64,000 nt of DNA from Hydractinia symbiolongicarpus (GCF_029227915.1 NC_079876.1:1-64000); one strand, 5' to 3'; numbered from the stretch's first letter, positions 1 through 9,560 are shown. The notes: generated from the sequence alone by a model not told the origin. Numbers and translations are program-made.

Positions 1-491
1 CTTAAGAATATATAGTCCCAGCTCTTAGAGTAAAATATTAGCCCCAATGACCATAAAATTAATACATCACCTACTCGATTTCTTAAAATAGTAATTATTC
101 CTCTAGAGGAAGAATTGTAATTTTTGTAAAATATGATTAATAGATATGAAGTGATGCCTAACCCATCTCAACCTAATATTAATCTTAATCCATCCGAAGA
201 TATAATCAACAGAACCATAGATGAGATGAATCCTAATATTATGTATATAAAACGATTAACAAAAGTTTCACCTCTCATATAATAAGAAGAATAAATTATA
301 ACTTGAGAAGAGATTAAGAGAACTAAGAAGATGAATGATAGTCTTAGCCAATCAAAGCACACTTGATAATCCAAATGCAAAAAGGATACTTTTAATAAGT
401 AGATTTCATCTGATAGGAATAATAAAAATGAGCAACAAACACTTATTACTCCGGTAAATAGTAAGATGTAACCTGATACAAAATATAACAA
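1..491 (-). CDS. nad5: NADH dehydrogenase subunit 5, 5' part only (window edge), haplotype 1, first pass
   Basis: This is the N-terminal third of nad5, cut by the window edge; the full gene of the same haplotype is at 14704-16324. It starts with TTG at 491, overlapping the last base of trnH. The first residues read [14 protein letters not shown] under the mitochondrial code. I saw no difference from 15834-16324, as expected if the same circle was walked twice. Confidence 0.93.
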
Positions 492-554
492 TACTGTCAG
501 AGATGACTCTCCTTTAGTTCCACAAACTAATATTCTCTTTAAACTATAACAGTA
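491..554 (-). tRNA. trnH: tRNA-His (GTG), haplotype 1, first pass
   Basis: The minus strand folds with acceptor arms TACTGTT and GACAGTA, and the seven-base anticodon loop TTGTGGA gives GTG. It lies between nad4 and nad5, the ancestral arthropod position, and acts as punctuation between these two minus-strand messages. Confidence 0.9.
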
Positions 555-1742
555 GACGAAAATTAAAGTCAGTAACGGAATCAGATGAGCTCTTCCGATT
601 ATATATTCCTTTAAGTTGTATTCTAATCAGCTGAAGATATACAATCTCTCCCCGTGACTTGTACTAGAGTATAAATAAATACAATAACAAGATGAAAGAA
701 AACATAGGATTCCAGATAGGCCTACTACTATTCAGTCTAGACTAAATACACCGATAAAAAAATATATTTCGGAAAAAAAGTTAAGTGAGGGGGGTAATCC
801 TATATTCAAAAAGCTAAGACTGAGTCATCAAAAACATAAATATGGAAAAAGAGAGATTATTCTACGGGTAAGAAGGAATCTGCGACTTCAGATGCGCGCA
901 TAAAATAGATAGCTTAAGTAGAATAATCCAGAGGAACAAATCCCGTGAGATACCATTATTAAAATTGATCTTATGTTGGTGTAAGTACAAGATATAAGTA
1001 TACCTAGAATGACGAATGATATGTGAGCGACGGAGGAATAAGCAATTAAGGATTTGACATCAGATTGGCGTAGACAGATCAAGCAGCTGAAGATCCCGCC
1101 TATTAAGCAGACCCCTATTAATGTTGTTTCTCTATAAATATTTAGTACTTGTACTAAATAGAGGCCGTAACCCCCTAGCTTGAGGAGAATAGCGGCTAAT
1201 ACTATAGAGCCGGTTACTGGGGCCTCTACGTGAGCCTTAGGTAATCAAATGTGTGCAAAATAAACTGGGAGTTTCACTAGAAAAGAAAGGATGGCTAGCA
1301 AGAAGATTATCTTGTCTATGAAATTACCCCAAAATTGTAAGAAGGACGACGAATAAATACTCGTGTGAGCAATGATGATAAAGAGTAGAGGTAAAGAGGA
1401 TAGTAGAGTATAGAATAAGAAATAATAGGAAGCAGGTAGACGCTCTGGCTGGTAACCTCACCCGAGGATTAAAATAATTGTGGGAATTAGAGAGCACTCA
1501 AAGAAGACGTAGAATAAGATGAATGACTGCGTAGTAAACGTGAGTCACAGGAGGACAAACAAGCTTACAAGAATAGTTCTATAGCTTAATGGTCAACTTG
1601 GCTTTAATCTGATAACTATTAAAAAGAAAATACCTGAAGTCAATGTTAAAAGAATAATTCCCCACTCTAGATGGAATTCTGATATTAACTTGTATATTAA
1701 TATTAAGTATATTAAACTTGAGGTAAAGAACCACTTATTCAT
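554..1742 (-). CDS. nad4: NADH dehydrogenase subunit 4, haplotype 1, first pass
   Basis: Membrane-arm proton-pumping subunit of respiratory complex I in the inner mitochondrial membrane. ATG at 1742 overlaps the last 7 bases of nad4L, the usual arthropod arrangement. Translation with TGA as Trp gives 396 residues: the [16 protein letters not shown] region, then [20 protein letters not shown] (about 157-176), then [13 protein letters not shown] followed by [10 protein letters not shown]. No complete stop precedes trnH; the frame ends at T554, presumably completed to TAA by polyadenylation. At about 396 residues it is shorter than the ~440 common in insects, the deficit being N-terminal. Read in the standard code it is fragmented because of TGA codons; this is not damage. 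Confidence 0.93.
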
Positions 1743-1995
1743 TTAGGAATTGTACTTGATCTGATCCTGACGAACGTACTAATGATACCAATACTGATAA
1801 TCCTAGAGCTCCTTCACAAACTGTGACTCTAAGAAAGATGAATGCGTTAATCATTCTCATATAGTTTGAATATACCAATAATCTGAACAATAAAAGAATG
1901 AGAAATTCTAATCTCAATAGAGTTACTAGGAGATGTTTGTTTCTTGAAGAGAAGATTAGTAATCCTAAAGAAAGTGATAGGTAAATTATTATGAT
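1735..1995 (-). CDS. nad4L: NADH dehydrogenase subunit 4L, haplotype 1, first pass
   Basis: Small three-helix complex I membrane subunit. It ends in TAA at 1735-1737, overlapping nad4. The conserved segment SNKHLLVTLLSLEF lies near the start, followed by VCEGALGLSVLVSLVRSSGSD. The start is uncertain: ATC at 1995 avoids overlap with trnT and gives 86 residues; ATA three bases downstream, or ATT 12 bases upstream (overlapping trnT on the other strand), are alternatives. Confidence 0.88.
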   Translation of the reverse strand: MIIIYLSLSLGLLIFSSRNKHLLVTLLRLEFLILLLFRLLVYSNYMRMINAFIFLRVTVCEGALGLSVLVSLVRSSGSDQVQFLNE

Positions 1996-1996
1996 T

Positions 1997-2058
1997 GACT
2001 GAGTAATTAAAAAATAATATCGGTCTTGTAAACCGAATTTAGAGGAATCTCTCGGTCT
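1997..2058 (+). tRNA. trnT: tRNA-Thr (TGT), haplotype 1, first pass
   Basis: Acceptor GACTGAG pairs with CTCGGTC with one G-T wobble. Anticodon stem TCGGT/ACCGA closes a CTTGTAA loop, anticodon TGT. Plus strand, between nad4L and trnP as in the ancestral arthropod order. Confidence 0.88.
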
Positions 2059-2119
2059 TCAAAAGAGTTATTAACATCTTTAACTTCCAAAGTTAATATT
2101 TTTATTAAACTACCTTTTG
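2059..2119 (-). tRNA. trnP: tRNA-Pro (TGG), haplotype 1, first pass
   Basis: Minus-strand cloverleaf with acceptor CAAAAGG/TCTTTTG and anticodon loop TTTGGAA (TGG). It abuts trnT on the opposite strand and precedes nad6. Confidence 0.88.
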
Positions 2120-2121
2120 AC

Positions 2122-2589
2122 ATCCTAGGATCTATCGTTGTTATTTCCATATTTATACTTCTAATGAATCATCCTCTTGCTTTTACACTCTCGTTGTTCG
2201 TTCAAACTTTATTGATTTGTGTTATGCTTAAAAATGTTTCTCTGTGAATTTCACTAATTCTCTTTTTGATCTTTCTAGGAGGGATTCTCGTAATGTTTAT
2301 TTATGTGTCTTCGCTAAGAGCTAACGAGAAATTTGCTGTGGATTTAACGTCATTTATATGAGTGGTACCTACAATTGTCTTGTCTTTCTTAGTTTTAAAT
2401 AAGAATTTCATGTTTATGAGCCCTTCCTCGGGCTACCTTTATCCTACCGATTTCGTGATCATCAATTTTAATGTTAATAGACTTACCATATTGGCCTACT
2501 CGTTTATAGTGGTATATTTATTTTTAGCACTCCTGCTGGTCATTGATTTTTTAAACAGTAATAAAAAGCCTTTACGGTCAATGATCTAG
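2122..2589 (+). CDS. nad6: NADH dehydrogenase subunit 6, haplotype 1, first pass
   Basis: Hydrophobic complex I subunit of 155 residues. ATC at 2122, two bases after trnP, is taken as start; a complete TAG ends at 2589. The family hallmark [13 protein letters not shown] is at about residues 53-65, and a C-terminal helix ([12 protein letters not shown]) precedes a basic tail. nad6 is poorly conserved; identification rests on this motif plus position between trnP and cob. A 25-bp spacer separates it from cob. Confidence 0.92.
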
Positions 2590-2614
2590 TGATTCCGTAA
2601 TATTAGGAAATAAA

Positions 2615-3745
2615 ATGTTATCTCTACGTAAGACGCAACCTACCCTTAAAATCATTAATTCTGCCTTGGTGGATCTACCTGTGCCGGCCAACATTTCTAT
2701 TTGATGAAACTTTGGGTCTCTCCTGGGCCTCTGTCTTCTTATTCAAATTGTTACTGGACTTTTTTTAGCGATGCATTACACGGCGAGAGTAGACTTAGCT
2801 TTCTCTAGAGTGGCCCATATTTGCCGAGATGTCAACTACGGTTGGCTGCTCCGGACTGTCCACGCCAATGGTGCCTCTTTTTTCTTTATTTGTATTTATT
2901 TTCATATTGGCCGAGGGATGTATTATGGTTCTTTTCATTATTTCGAGACATGAATGACTGGAATTGCTCTTTTGTTTCTTGTGATGGCCGCTGCTTTTTT
3001 AGGGTATGTTCTCCCGTGAGGTCAAATGTCCTTCTGGGGAGCGACTGTAATTACAAACTTAGTATCTGCCGTACCTTATATTGGTAACGATGTAGTACAA
3101 TGGTTATGAGGGGGGTTTGCTGTTGATAATCCCACTCTGACGCGATTTTTCACTTTTCATTTCTTGATCCCCTTTCTGGTGGCCGGTCTGACAATAATTC
3201 ATCTTTTATTCCTTCATCAAAGAGGTTCGAATAACCCCCTTGGAATTAACGCTAACTTAGACAAGTTACCGTTCCACCCTTATTTTACCATTAAGGATAC
3301 CGTGGGGTTTATAGTCCTTATCTTTTTTCTTGTGACTCTCTCCTTAACTAGACCCTATCTTCTGGGGGACCCAGATAATTTCATTCCTGCTAACCCATTG
3401 GTTACCCCAGCTCATATCCAACCGGAATGATATTTTCTGTTCGCATACGCTATTTTGCGGTCTATTCCTAATAAGCTAGGAGGGGTAATCGCCCTTGTCT
3501 CTTCTATTCTTATTCTTGTGTCCCTTCCCTTTACATTTAAGCCTAAGTTTCGAGGTCTTGAGTTTTATTCTGTAGCCCAGCCTTTGTTTTGATCCTGAGT
3601 GTCAGTCTTTTTACTTCTAACATGGATTGGGGCACGACCTGTAGAAGACCCCTATATTTTTCTGGGACAGATTCTTACATGTGCTTACTTCTCATATTTT
3701 GTGTTTACTCCGATTGTTATTAATTTGAATGACAAAATTGTCTAA
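2615..3745 (+). CDS. cob: Cytochrome b, haplotype 1, first pass
   Basis: Central subunit of complex III (quinol:cytochrome c reductase). ATG at 2615 and TAA ending at 3745 give 376 residues, full length. The segment [20 protein letters not shown] with following YFHIGRG carries the first pair of haem ligands, and [21 protein letters not shown] the second pair. [21 protein letters not shown] is the Qo-site PEWY region. In haplotype 1 the residue after HQ in LFLHQ-GSNNPLG is AGA (Ser in this code). It lies between nad6 and trnS2. Confidence 0.96.
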
Positions 3746-3747
3746 TT

Positions 3748-3816
3748 AGACCCCTTGGCCGATTAAAGCATCTGTTTTGAAAGCAGAATAAGGTTGATTA
3801 TACAACCAGGGGTCTT
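3748..3816 (+). tRNA. trnS2: tRNA-Ser(UCN) (TGA), haplotype 1, first pass
   Basis: Acceptor AGACCCC/GGGGTCT is perfectly paired, and the anticodon loop TTTTGAA gives TGA. It sits two bases after cob and before convergent nad1. Confidence 0.9.
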
Positions 3817-3821
3817 TATTT

Positions 3822-4718
3822 TTAACCCCCTTGAGAAAGGCTTCAGTAAAAACACAGGAATATTAAAGATGTAGGTAAAAGACTTTTCCAGCATAAATGT
3901 ATCAGGTTATCATAACGATAGCGGGGATAAGAGCCGCGTCTCCATAGATAGGAGTACACCACTAAACAAAATATGAGGAAGCTTATAGACCCGAATACTA
4001 CACTAAATAGTAGAGATATGAAAAGAATGCTAGCGTATTCTGATAATATAATTAGAGCGAAACCGACTCCTATGTATTCTGTATTGAAACCCGACACTAA
4101 CTCGGATTCACCCTCAGCTAGATCGAAGGGTGTTCGATTAGTCTCTGCCAGAATTGTGATAAATCAGCACAATCCTAGAGGGAGACATAGGTATAAAGGT
4201 CACCCTACGTAAGAGGATTTCACTAGGTACCCTTCTAGATCGAGCTTTTTAAATAACATTAAAGGAGAAAGGATGATAATAATCAAAGATACCTCATAGG
4301 AGATGGTCTGTGCCCCTGCGCGAATTCTTCCTAGCAAAGAATACTTAGAGTTAGAGGACCAGCCTGCAACCATAATTCTGTATACTCTCACTCTCATTGC
4401 ACAGATAACTAATAGGAATGATAAATTGAATTTTGCACCGTAAGAGATAAATGGGACTAGAGTTCATAAGAAAAAGGAAAGGAATAGACTGAACACAGGA
4501 GCAACGAGGTACGGTATGAAATTGGAGACAAGAGGAAGTGAGACTTCCTTACAAAATAATTTGACCCCATCAGAAAAAGGTTGTAGGATCCCAAGAAAGC
4601 CGACTTTATTTGGACCCTTACGTAACTGAATGTAACCCAAAATCTTTCGTTCTAATAGTGTTAAAAAAGCAACTGAAACTAAAACCATAACTACTTGTAA
4701 AAAAATAAAATAGATCAT
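3822..4718 (-). CDS. nad1: NADH dehydrogenase subunit 1, haplotype 1, first pass
   Basis: Complex I membrane subunit that helps form the quinone chamber; 298 residues from ATG at 4718 to TAA at 3822-3824. Visible hallmarks are [20 protein letters not shown] near residues 21-40, [26 protein letters not shown], and the acidic loop [14 protein letters not shown]. Several TGA codons are read as Trp, including one five residues before the GG-stop end. Gene on minus strand facing cob, as in insects and crustaceans. Confidence 0.95.
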
Positions 4719-4729
4719 TTAAGCTAGTG

Positions 4730-4793
4730 CTATCAACTAAGGTCTCCTTATGAATAGATCCTAAATCTAACGCATTTGTCTGCCAAGCTGACA
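4730..4793 (-). tRNA. trnL1: tRNA-Leu(CUN) (TAG), haplotype 1, first pass
   Basis: Minus strand; acceptor TGTCAGC/GTTGATA with wobble pairs, the TTGGCAG D-arm typical of Leu tRNAs, and anticodon loop TTTAGGA (TAG). Located between nad1 and rrnL. Confidence 0.88.
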
Positions 4794-5947
4794 TAAAATC
4801 TCAAGAGGTCCTTTCGTACTATCATGAGTGGATTTGCCTTGGGGGTAGAAACTAACCTGGCTTACGCCGGTCTGAACTCAGATCACGTAGGGGTTTAACA
4901 GTCGAACAGACTGCCTCTCTAGGCTGCTGCACCGAGTAGGGTCCCTGAACCAACATCGAGGTCGCAAACTCTTTTGTCGATTTGAACTCTCAAAAAGAAT
5001 TACGCTGTTATCCCTAAGGTAACTTGGTCTTTATTCATCTAAGGATCAATGGTCATTTATTGATGTGTTTATGTTGTAAGTGTTTATTCTGTTCTTACCG
5101 TCGCCCCAACCGAACATTGTTTTACTCTGTCTAATTACCTACCGCAAGACAAAAGAATTAAATGTAAAGATCTATAGGGTCTTATCGCCCTCCAAGTACA
5201 TTTAAGCTTTTTCACTTAAAGATTAACTTCAATTTAATCGAAGAGACAGACCATCTCTCGTCAAACCATTCATTCCAGCCTCAAATCAAAAGGCTAATGA
5301 TTATGCTACCTTCGCATGGTCAGTATACCACGGCCCTTTAATTCATCAGTGGGCAGGCTCGACCTCCCAAAGTTGAGAGGCGATGTCTTTGTTAAACAGG
5401 CGGAGATGAGTTTTGCCGAATTCCTTTGGGATTTTGTGAGGAACATTGTGTTAAGTGTATTTATAGTTCTACTAATTCTATCATTGTGATTGCTAAATTT
5501 ATGTAATTAGCATCGGCTAGTCTTAATTAATTATTTTGAAATTATCATTTTAGTAACAATGGTTATTAAACCAAGGCAACTTTTAAGCCTAATCATGTTT
5601 TTCTTGATATTATAATATAATTTTTTCTAGAGCTCGTCCCCTAGAAAATCTTCCTTGCGGAGTACCCTAAAGGAGTATTCTGCCAACCAGATATAAAGGT
5701 ACGAAATATTTTTCACAACGATATTGGTCTTGAAGAGATTTATGAAACAATCATCTTTAACCAATATAGATCACCTTGTTTCGGGATTCAGCAATAAAGA
5801 TTGAAATTTAATAAACCCTGATACAAAAGGTACAAACAATAACTTCTTTGTAATTAGTAGACTTTCCTTTTCAGTACTTAGACCTTGAATAAATTCGATT
5901 CTTTTACTAATGTAATATTGTTTTAAATAAATTTGTAAATAAAGATT
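4794..5947 (-). rRNA. rrnL: 16S large-subunit rRNA, haplotype 1, first pass
   Basis: Minus-strand gene bounded here by trnL1 and trnV (about 1,154 bp; ends inferred from the tRNAs). The complement of ACGCTGTTATCCCTAAGGTA around 5003-5023 is the peptidyl-transferase region, and the 3' domain signature GTCCTTTCGTACTATCATGAG (about 4809) is also seen. Length and position fit arthropods. Confidence 0.94.
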
Positions 5948-6006
5948 TAGAGAGCACTCTCAAGAGTATCTTTTTAGTGTAAGCAAAATGTTTATTCAAA
6001 CTCCCT
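5948..6006 (-). tRNA. trnV: tRNA-Val (TAC), haplotype 1, first pass
   Basis: Minus strand between the two rRNAs. Acceptor AGGGAGT/GCTCTCT pairs throughout (with wobble), and anticodon loop CTTACAC gives TAC. At 59 nt it is compact, with a short D-arm. Confidence 0.83.
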
Positions 6007-6723
6007 CCCTCTTTCAAGATACACCTTCCGGTATACCTACTTTGTTACGACTTATCTCTTCGGACAAGAGAGCGACGGGCGATGTGTACATTTCTCAGAG
6101 CCTCCTTCAGGTTGATAGGCCTTACTTCTAAATCCACCTTCTTCTCCATGATAAAATGAAAGTTCCGTTTAAGTTCTTATTGTAACCCACCCTCTCCCGG
6201 ACATAAGCTACACCTTGATCTGATTTATTGGCCTAAGCAATTAAGAGCAGTTATTTATTTAATCCCCTAAACGACGGTATATAAGCTGTTTTACAAGAAC
6301 GGGTCGGTTGTCTCGTGGATTGTCGTTTATGGGGCAGGTTCCTCTAGTAAGTTTAGAAACCGCCAAATTCTTTAGGTTTAAATAATACTACCCAGGTTAA
6401 TTACAGATGAACTAATAGGGTATCTAATCCTAGTTGTTTGGCCACCTAAAGAGTGCTTTATTCAAACTAATGGAGAATAAATGCAAATTTCACCCTTATT
6501 GATCTAAAATATACTTGTCCCAAAGCTCCTCTATTCACCTAAAATATTTGCTCTAGGGCCTTGTATGACCGCGGATGCTGGCACAAAGTGGTCCCCCTAT
6601 CTTTTCGTTCGCTATACCTAAGAAGTAGGCAATAATGTCAATCACTGCACTTCTAACCTATAATGATATCTTGCATATGACTCGTAGAAAGAGTAAATAA
6701 ACTAGCTAGAATCAAACTTTTAC
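6007..6723 (-). rRNA. rrnS: 12S small-subunit rRNA, haplotype 1, first pass
   Basis: Minus strand. The complement carries the near-3' decoding-site signature around GCGACGGGCGATGTGTACA (about 6072-6090), the 530-loop-like stretch near GGCACAAAGTGG, and a 5' end ending in AAAAGTTTGATTCTAGCTAG near 6723. The 5' boundary with the control region is approximate to about 10 bases. Confidence 0.9.
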
Positions 6724-7456
6724 TGCTGGATGATGGGATGAGAACGACCGGATAGAATATAGAAATGATATTGTAGCGGAAAATAATAATAACGGACAAA
6801 GAAGTAAGATAATAGCTATTTACTGATTTGAGTGTGTTTAAGAATGAAGCTTGTGACTACGAATAATGGGAGATCAGATGTATAAGGTCATTGAAAGCAG
6901 TCACCCCGGCGAGCGACCGAAACCCATTATCTAGCCGCCATGAAGAGTGAAATATCTCCTCGATAACCTTATTTAAATGTAGAAAATACTCTAGACGTTG
7001 CTGCAGGTGTCTGAAATAAGAGATAAATAGTGTGGATAACTAATACATCAGGTATATTGTATGATTTAAAGTGACTACTTGTTTGGTTGTTAAATCTTGT
7101 CTGTCTAGATAATTACCTCATTACGATGAAATAAGTGAAAATGGATATGAATGATGAAGTTAACAGAATTGGACTTTTATTGATTACGTGTAAATATGAG
7201 TAAAATTGGAATTTATTTAAATACTTGCGTTTACTCATTTATGATTGTGACGATGATAAAAAAAAATAAAAAGGTTAAATAGGGAATTAACCCACCCCTA
7301 AATACCTAAAATTACCATATAAATGATACTTACCTATACAACCCCACGCAACTAACAACTAGACTTGACGACCATTTAAAGGAGAACGGATGGTGGAATA
7401 TGGTACACGATAACGTATTTTATGAAATGTAGATTGATGAGATAATATGTTTAGAT

Positions 7457-7561
7457 ACGTAGGCTACCTCTAAGACAAGGCCCCCCCCCCCCCTCAGACA
7501 TGTAGGTCTGCATAGACCTACATGTCTGAGGAGGGGCCTTGTTAAAGAGTCAAGCCTACGT
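7457..7561. repeat. Long hairpin H1 with C13 run, haplotype 1
   Basis: Outer arms ACGTAGGCT and AGCCTACGT enclose a second stem: CAAGG followed by 13 C (7481-7493), TCAGACATGTAGGTCT, loop GCAT, then the complementary AGACCTACATGTCTGA-GGAGGGG-CCTTG. The C run is longer than its G-rich partner, so several C must bulge. This is where haplotypes 1 and 2 meet in the second pass. Confidence 0.9.
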
Positions 7562-7604
7562 ACACACACATAATTTAATGTTAGTTTATATAACGTCCTG
7601 TATA

Positions 7605-7653
7605 GTACATTCACCGCTCTTTTATTAGTATAATAAAAGAGCGGTGAATGTAC
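7605..7653. repeat. Perfect 23-bp hairpin H2, haplotype 1
   Basis: Left arm starts GTACATTCACCGCTC and pairs perfectly over 23 bp with the right arm ending GAGCGGTGAATGTAC; the loop is only GTA. Among the strongest secondary structures in the circle. Haplotype 2 keeps the stem and has loop GAA. Confidence 0.93.
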
Positions 7654-7690
7654 GTTATTTATATCATTTATATAATATTAAATTTTGTTT

Positions 7691-7814
7691 AAACCCTCTT
7701 AAGAGGGTTTCTAAAATAACCTAGAGATATTGATTTATATTTATCCTGGAAGATTTGGTGTTCCAGGATAAATAAAATCATTATCTCATCAAATACAACC
7801 CTCTTAAGAGGGTT
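7691..7814. repeat. Twin palindromes flanking hairpin H3, haplotype 1
   Basis: A perfect 20-bp palindrome (AAACCCTCTT and its complement, 7691-7710) recurs as an 18-bp version at 7797-7814. Between them lies a 13-bp stem hairpin at 7739-7773 (arms ATTTATCCTGGAA / TTCCAGGATAAAT, loop of 9). The two palindromes could pair with each other as well as with themselves. Confidence 0.9.
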
Positions 7815-7832
7815 TAAAAATTTAATAAAGTT

Positions 7833-7907
7833 ATAAACTTATTTGTAGTATTTTTTGTCCTAACACTGAGTGTTAGGACAAGGAAAAAATACTACGGATA
7901 AGTTTAT
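7833..7907. repeat. Composite 75-nt hairpin H4, haplotype 1
   Basis: Outer arms ATAAACTTAT / ATAAGTTTAT, middle GTAGTATTTTTT / AAAAAATACTAC (slightly offset), inner GTCCTAACAC / GTGTTAGGAC around loop TGA. Haplotype 2 differs only in the loop (TAA). Confidence 0.9.
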
Positions 7908-8117
7908 ATCTAATTAAATGTAACTATAATAAAATATTATTTGTTTTATTTCATATCATTATAATGACGTTCTGTATAGGTTAAATTGTTTCAAATTGAA
8001 AATTAAAAACCCCGTAAAATCGTTAAAAATCAGCTTAAAGTTTGCGTTTAGGGAATTTTGTGACCCCATTTTACACGTTTGATGCTAAGATTCTCGATAT
8101 TTACCTCAAAAACAGCC

Positions 8118-8150
8118 TTTTTCAGGATCTTGCCTTTAATCCTGTAAAAA
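8118..8150. repeat. Small hairpin H5, haplotype 1
   Basis: CAGGAT at 8123-8128 and ATCCTG at 8139-8144 pair around a 10-base loop, extended outward by a T-run/A-run pairing. Confidence 0.7.
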
Positions 8151-8242
8151 AGTAAATTAGCCCACCTCAAATTTTTCTTAAAAAAAATGTAAAATAAATA
8201 ATTTTATTTTATTTCAGCGAGGGAGGGCGGCAGCAATCTGGA

Positions 8243-8263
8243 TTATCTCCTTACAGGAGATAA
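8243..8263. repeat. Hairpin H6, haplotype 1
   Basis: TTATCTCCT and AGGAGATAA pair around loop TAC. The next outer pair is A-C here but G-C in haplotype 2, where the loop is GTG. Confidence 0.85.
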
Positions 8264-8458
8264 CTCAATATAGATTGGTCTCCCCAATAAATTGAGGAAC
8301 CGATAATTTTATCTTTTTTGAGGTGAGTACCAAGAATCTAATCCTGCTCCTAGTCTAGGGTATAAACGTAATGGTTAATTAGAGAAAGGGTTGTATGTTT
8401 GATAAGAGTCTGATATTGTCTACTGTTAAAAAGGATAGAGTTATTTTATTTAGATTAA

Positions 8459-8541
8459 CCTGGGAGAAGAACTCCCTCCCTCGTTACGCTTCACTTTGAA
8501 GCATAAACTCGGGGGGGGGGGGGGGGTTCTTCTCTCCCAGG
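8459..8541. repeat. Hairpin H7 with G16 run, next to trnM, haplotype 1
   Basis: CCTGGGAGA-AGAAC pairs with GTTCTTCTCTCCCAGG (one TC bulge). Inside, the TCCCTCCCTC stretch faces a run of 16 G (8511-8526), and the tip is a GCTTCA/TGAAGC hairpin with loop CTT. It lies 5 bases upstream of trnM. The G run mirrors the C run of H1 at the other end of the hairpin zone. Confidence 0.87.
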
Positions 8542-8546
8542 GGTGT

Positions 8547-8609
8547 TAAAGAGTAAGCTAAATTAAGCTACTGGGCTCATACCCCAATGATAGAGTAATC
8601 TCTCTTTAA
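8547..8609 (+). tRNA. trnM: tRNA-Met (CAT), haplotype 1
   Basis: Acceptor TAAAGAG/CTCTTTA is perfect; anticodon CAT lies in the sequence GGGCTCATACCCC. It directly precedes the nad2 ATG. It is the first gene after the control region because trnI and trnQ, normally here, have moved. Confidence 0.93.
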
Positions 8610-9500
8610 ATGATTAAGTGATTATGCCTATTTTTTTCCTATATTCTTATAGTGTCCTCCCACTCTTGGTTAGGTCTGTGGCTTAGTATAGAAATAAATT
8701 CTTTAAGCTTTATCCCTATCATAATCGAAGAAAGAAAAGAAAATAGATTAAAATATTTTTTGATTCAGTCAGTAGCCTCAGTCATCTTTTTAGCGAGTAT
8801 TCTGAATCAATCCTTTTCATTCTTAATTCCTTTTGCCCTATTAATTAAGATTGGTGCGGCCCCGTTCCATATATGATTAGTAAGTATTTCTAAATCTATA
8901 TCATGAAAGGTTTTATCCCTTTTAATAACTTTTCAGAAAATTGGGCCTCTTCTTGGACTCGCTATACTACAATTCACAAATTCTTTTTTCATTTTTATTA
9001 GAGCATTTATTGGCGGATTAGGTGGGATTAACCAATCCAACCTTCGGCTGATTATAGCGTTTTCTTCCGTTAGACATCTATCTTGACTAATAGTTAATAT
9101 AAGTAGATTTTTCTTGATATTAGTTTATTATGTGACTTACTTGGCTATTCTATATTTTGCTGTAATTTTATTACAGCAAAGGGGTATGTACTCCCTCGCC
9201 CAAATGAATAGTAACGCTAGATTAATTTATAAAGCTTCGATTTCATTTAATCTTCTCTCTTTAGCCGGGTTACCCCCATTCCTGGGATTTTTTATTAAAT
9301 GAATATCTCTGGAAATAAATATTTTATCCCCCCTTCTTGTGTTAGCCCTTGTTGTGTCTTCATGTTTCTCAGTCTATTTTTATTTTAAGATTGCTATGAG
9401 ATCTCTTTTATTTCCCTCAGAGGTAAAGTCTAAGAAAATAGAGATCCCGGGCATTCTATCAATAGGGTTTAATATTTTTCTTCCTCTATTCTTTTTGTAA
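8610..9500 (+). CDS. nad2: NADH dehydrogenase subunit 2, haplotype 1
   Basis: Complex I membrane subunit. ATG at 8610 abuts trnM; TAA at 9498-9500 shares one base with trnW; 296 residues, shorter than the ~330-340 usual in crustaceans. Recognisable features are SHSWLGLWLSIEINSLSFIPI near the N-terminus, LIKIGAAPFHIW at about 84-95, and LLSLAGLPPFLGFFIKW near residue 220. Haplotype 1 has GAA (Glu) in the EERKENR stretch where haplotype 2 has CAA (Gln). Confidence 0.95.
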
Positions 9501-9560
9501 AGCTTTAAGTTAATTAAACTACCAGCCTTCAAAGCTGGAAATAAGATGTTCTTAAGCTTT
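9500..9560 (+). tRNA. trnW: tRNA-Trp (TCA), haplotype 1
   Basis: Stem CCAGC/GCTGG closes loop CTTCAAA, anticodon TCA, which reads both UGA and UGG and supports the mitochondrial code used here. Acceptor AAGCTTT pairs with TAAGCTT with one mismatch. Confidence 0.9.

Larger units (their letters stand above)
6724..8546. promoter_or_regulatory. Mitochondrial control region, complete, haplotype 1
   Basis: A 1.82 kb stretch without genes between rrnS and trnM, expected to hold replication and transcription start sites. The first ~700 bp is A+T rich with a GC-rich island near 6903-6928 and a 9-bp inverted repeat (ATGAGTAAA 7196-7204 with its complement 7230-7238). From 7457 onward it is a series of hairpins annotated separately. 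No ORF here looks coding. Confidence 0.88.

Noticed and set aside
3973-4212. Plus-strand open frame opposite nad1 (also at 19806-20045 and 35648-35887)
   Set aside because: It is antisense to a well-supported nad1 with full family motifs and is a shadow frame.
7420-7614. Open frame in the control region
   Set aside because: It runs through the C13 hairpin H1, is not maintained in haplotype 2, and has no recognisable motif.
7691-7710. AACCCT in the palindrome as a telomere-like seed
   Set aside because: It is a single hexamer within a palindrome in mtDNA and not a tandem telomeric repeat; coincidence is the simplest explanation.
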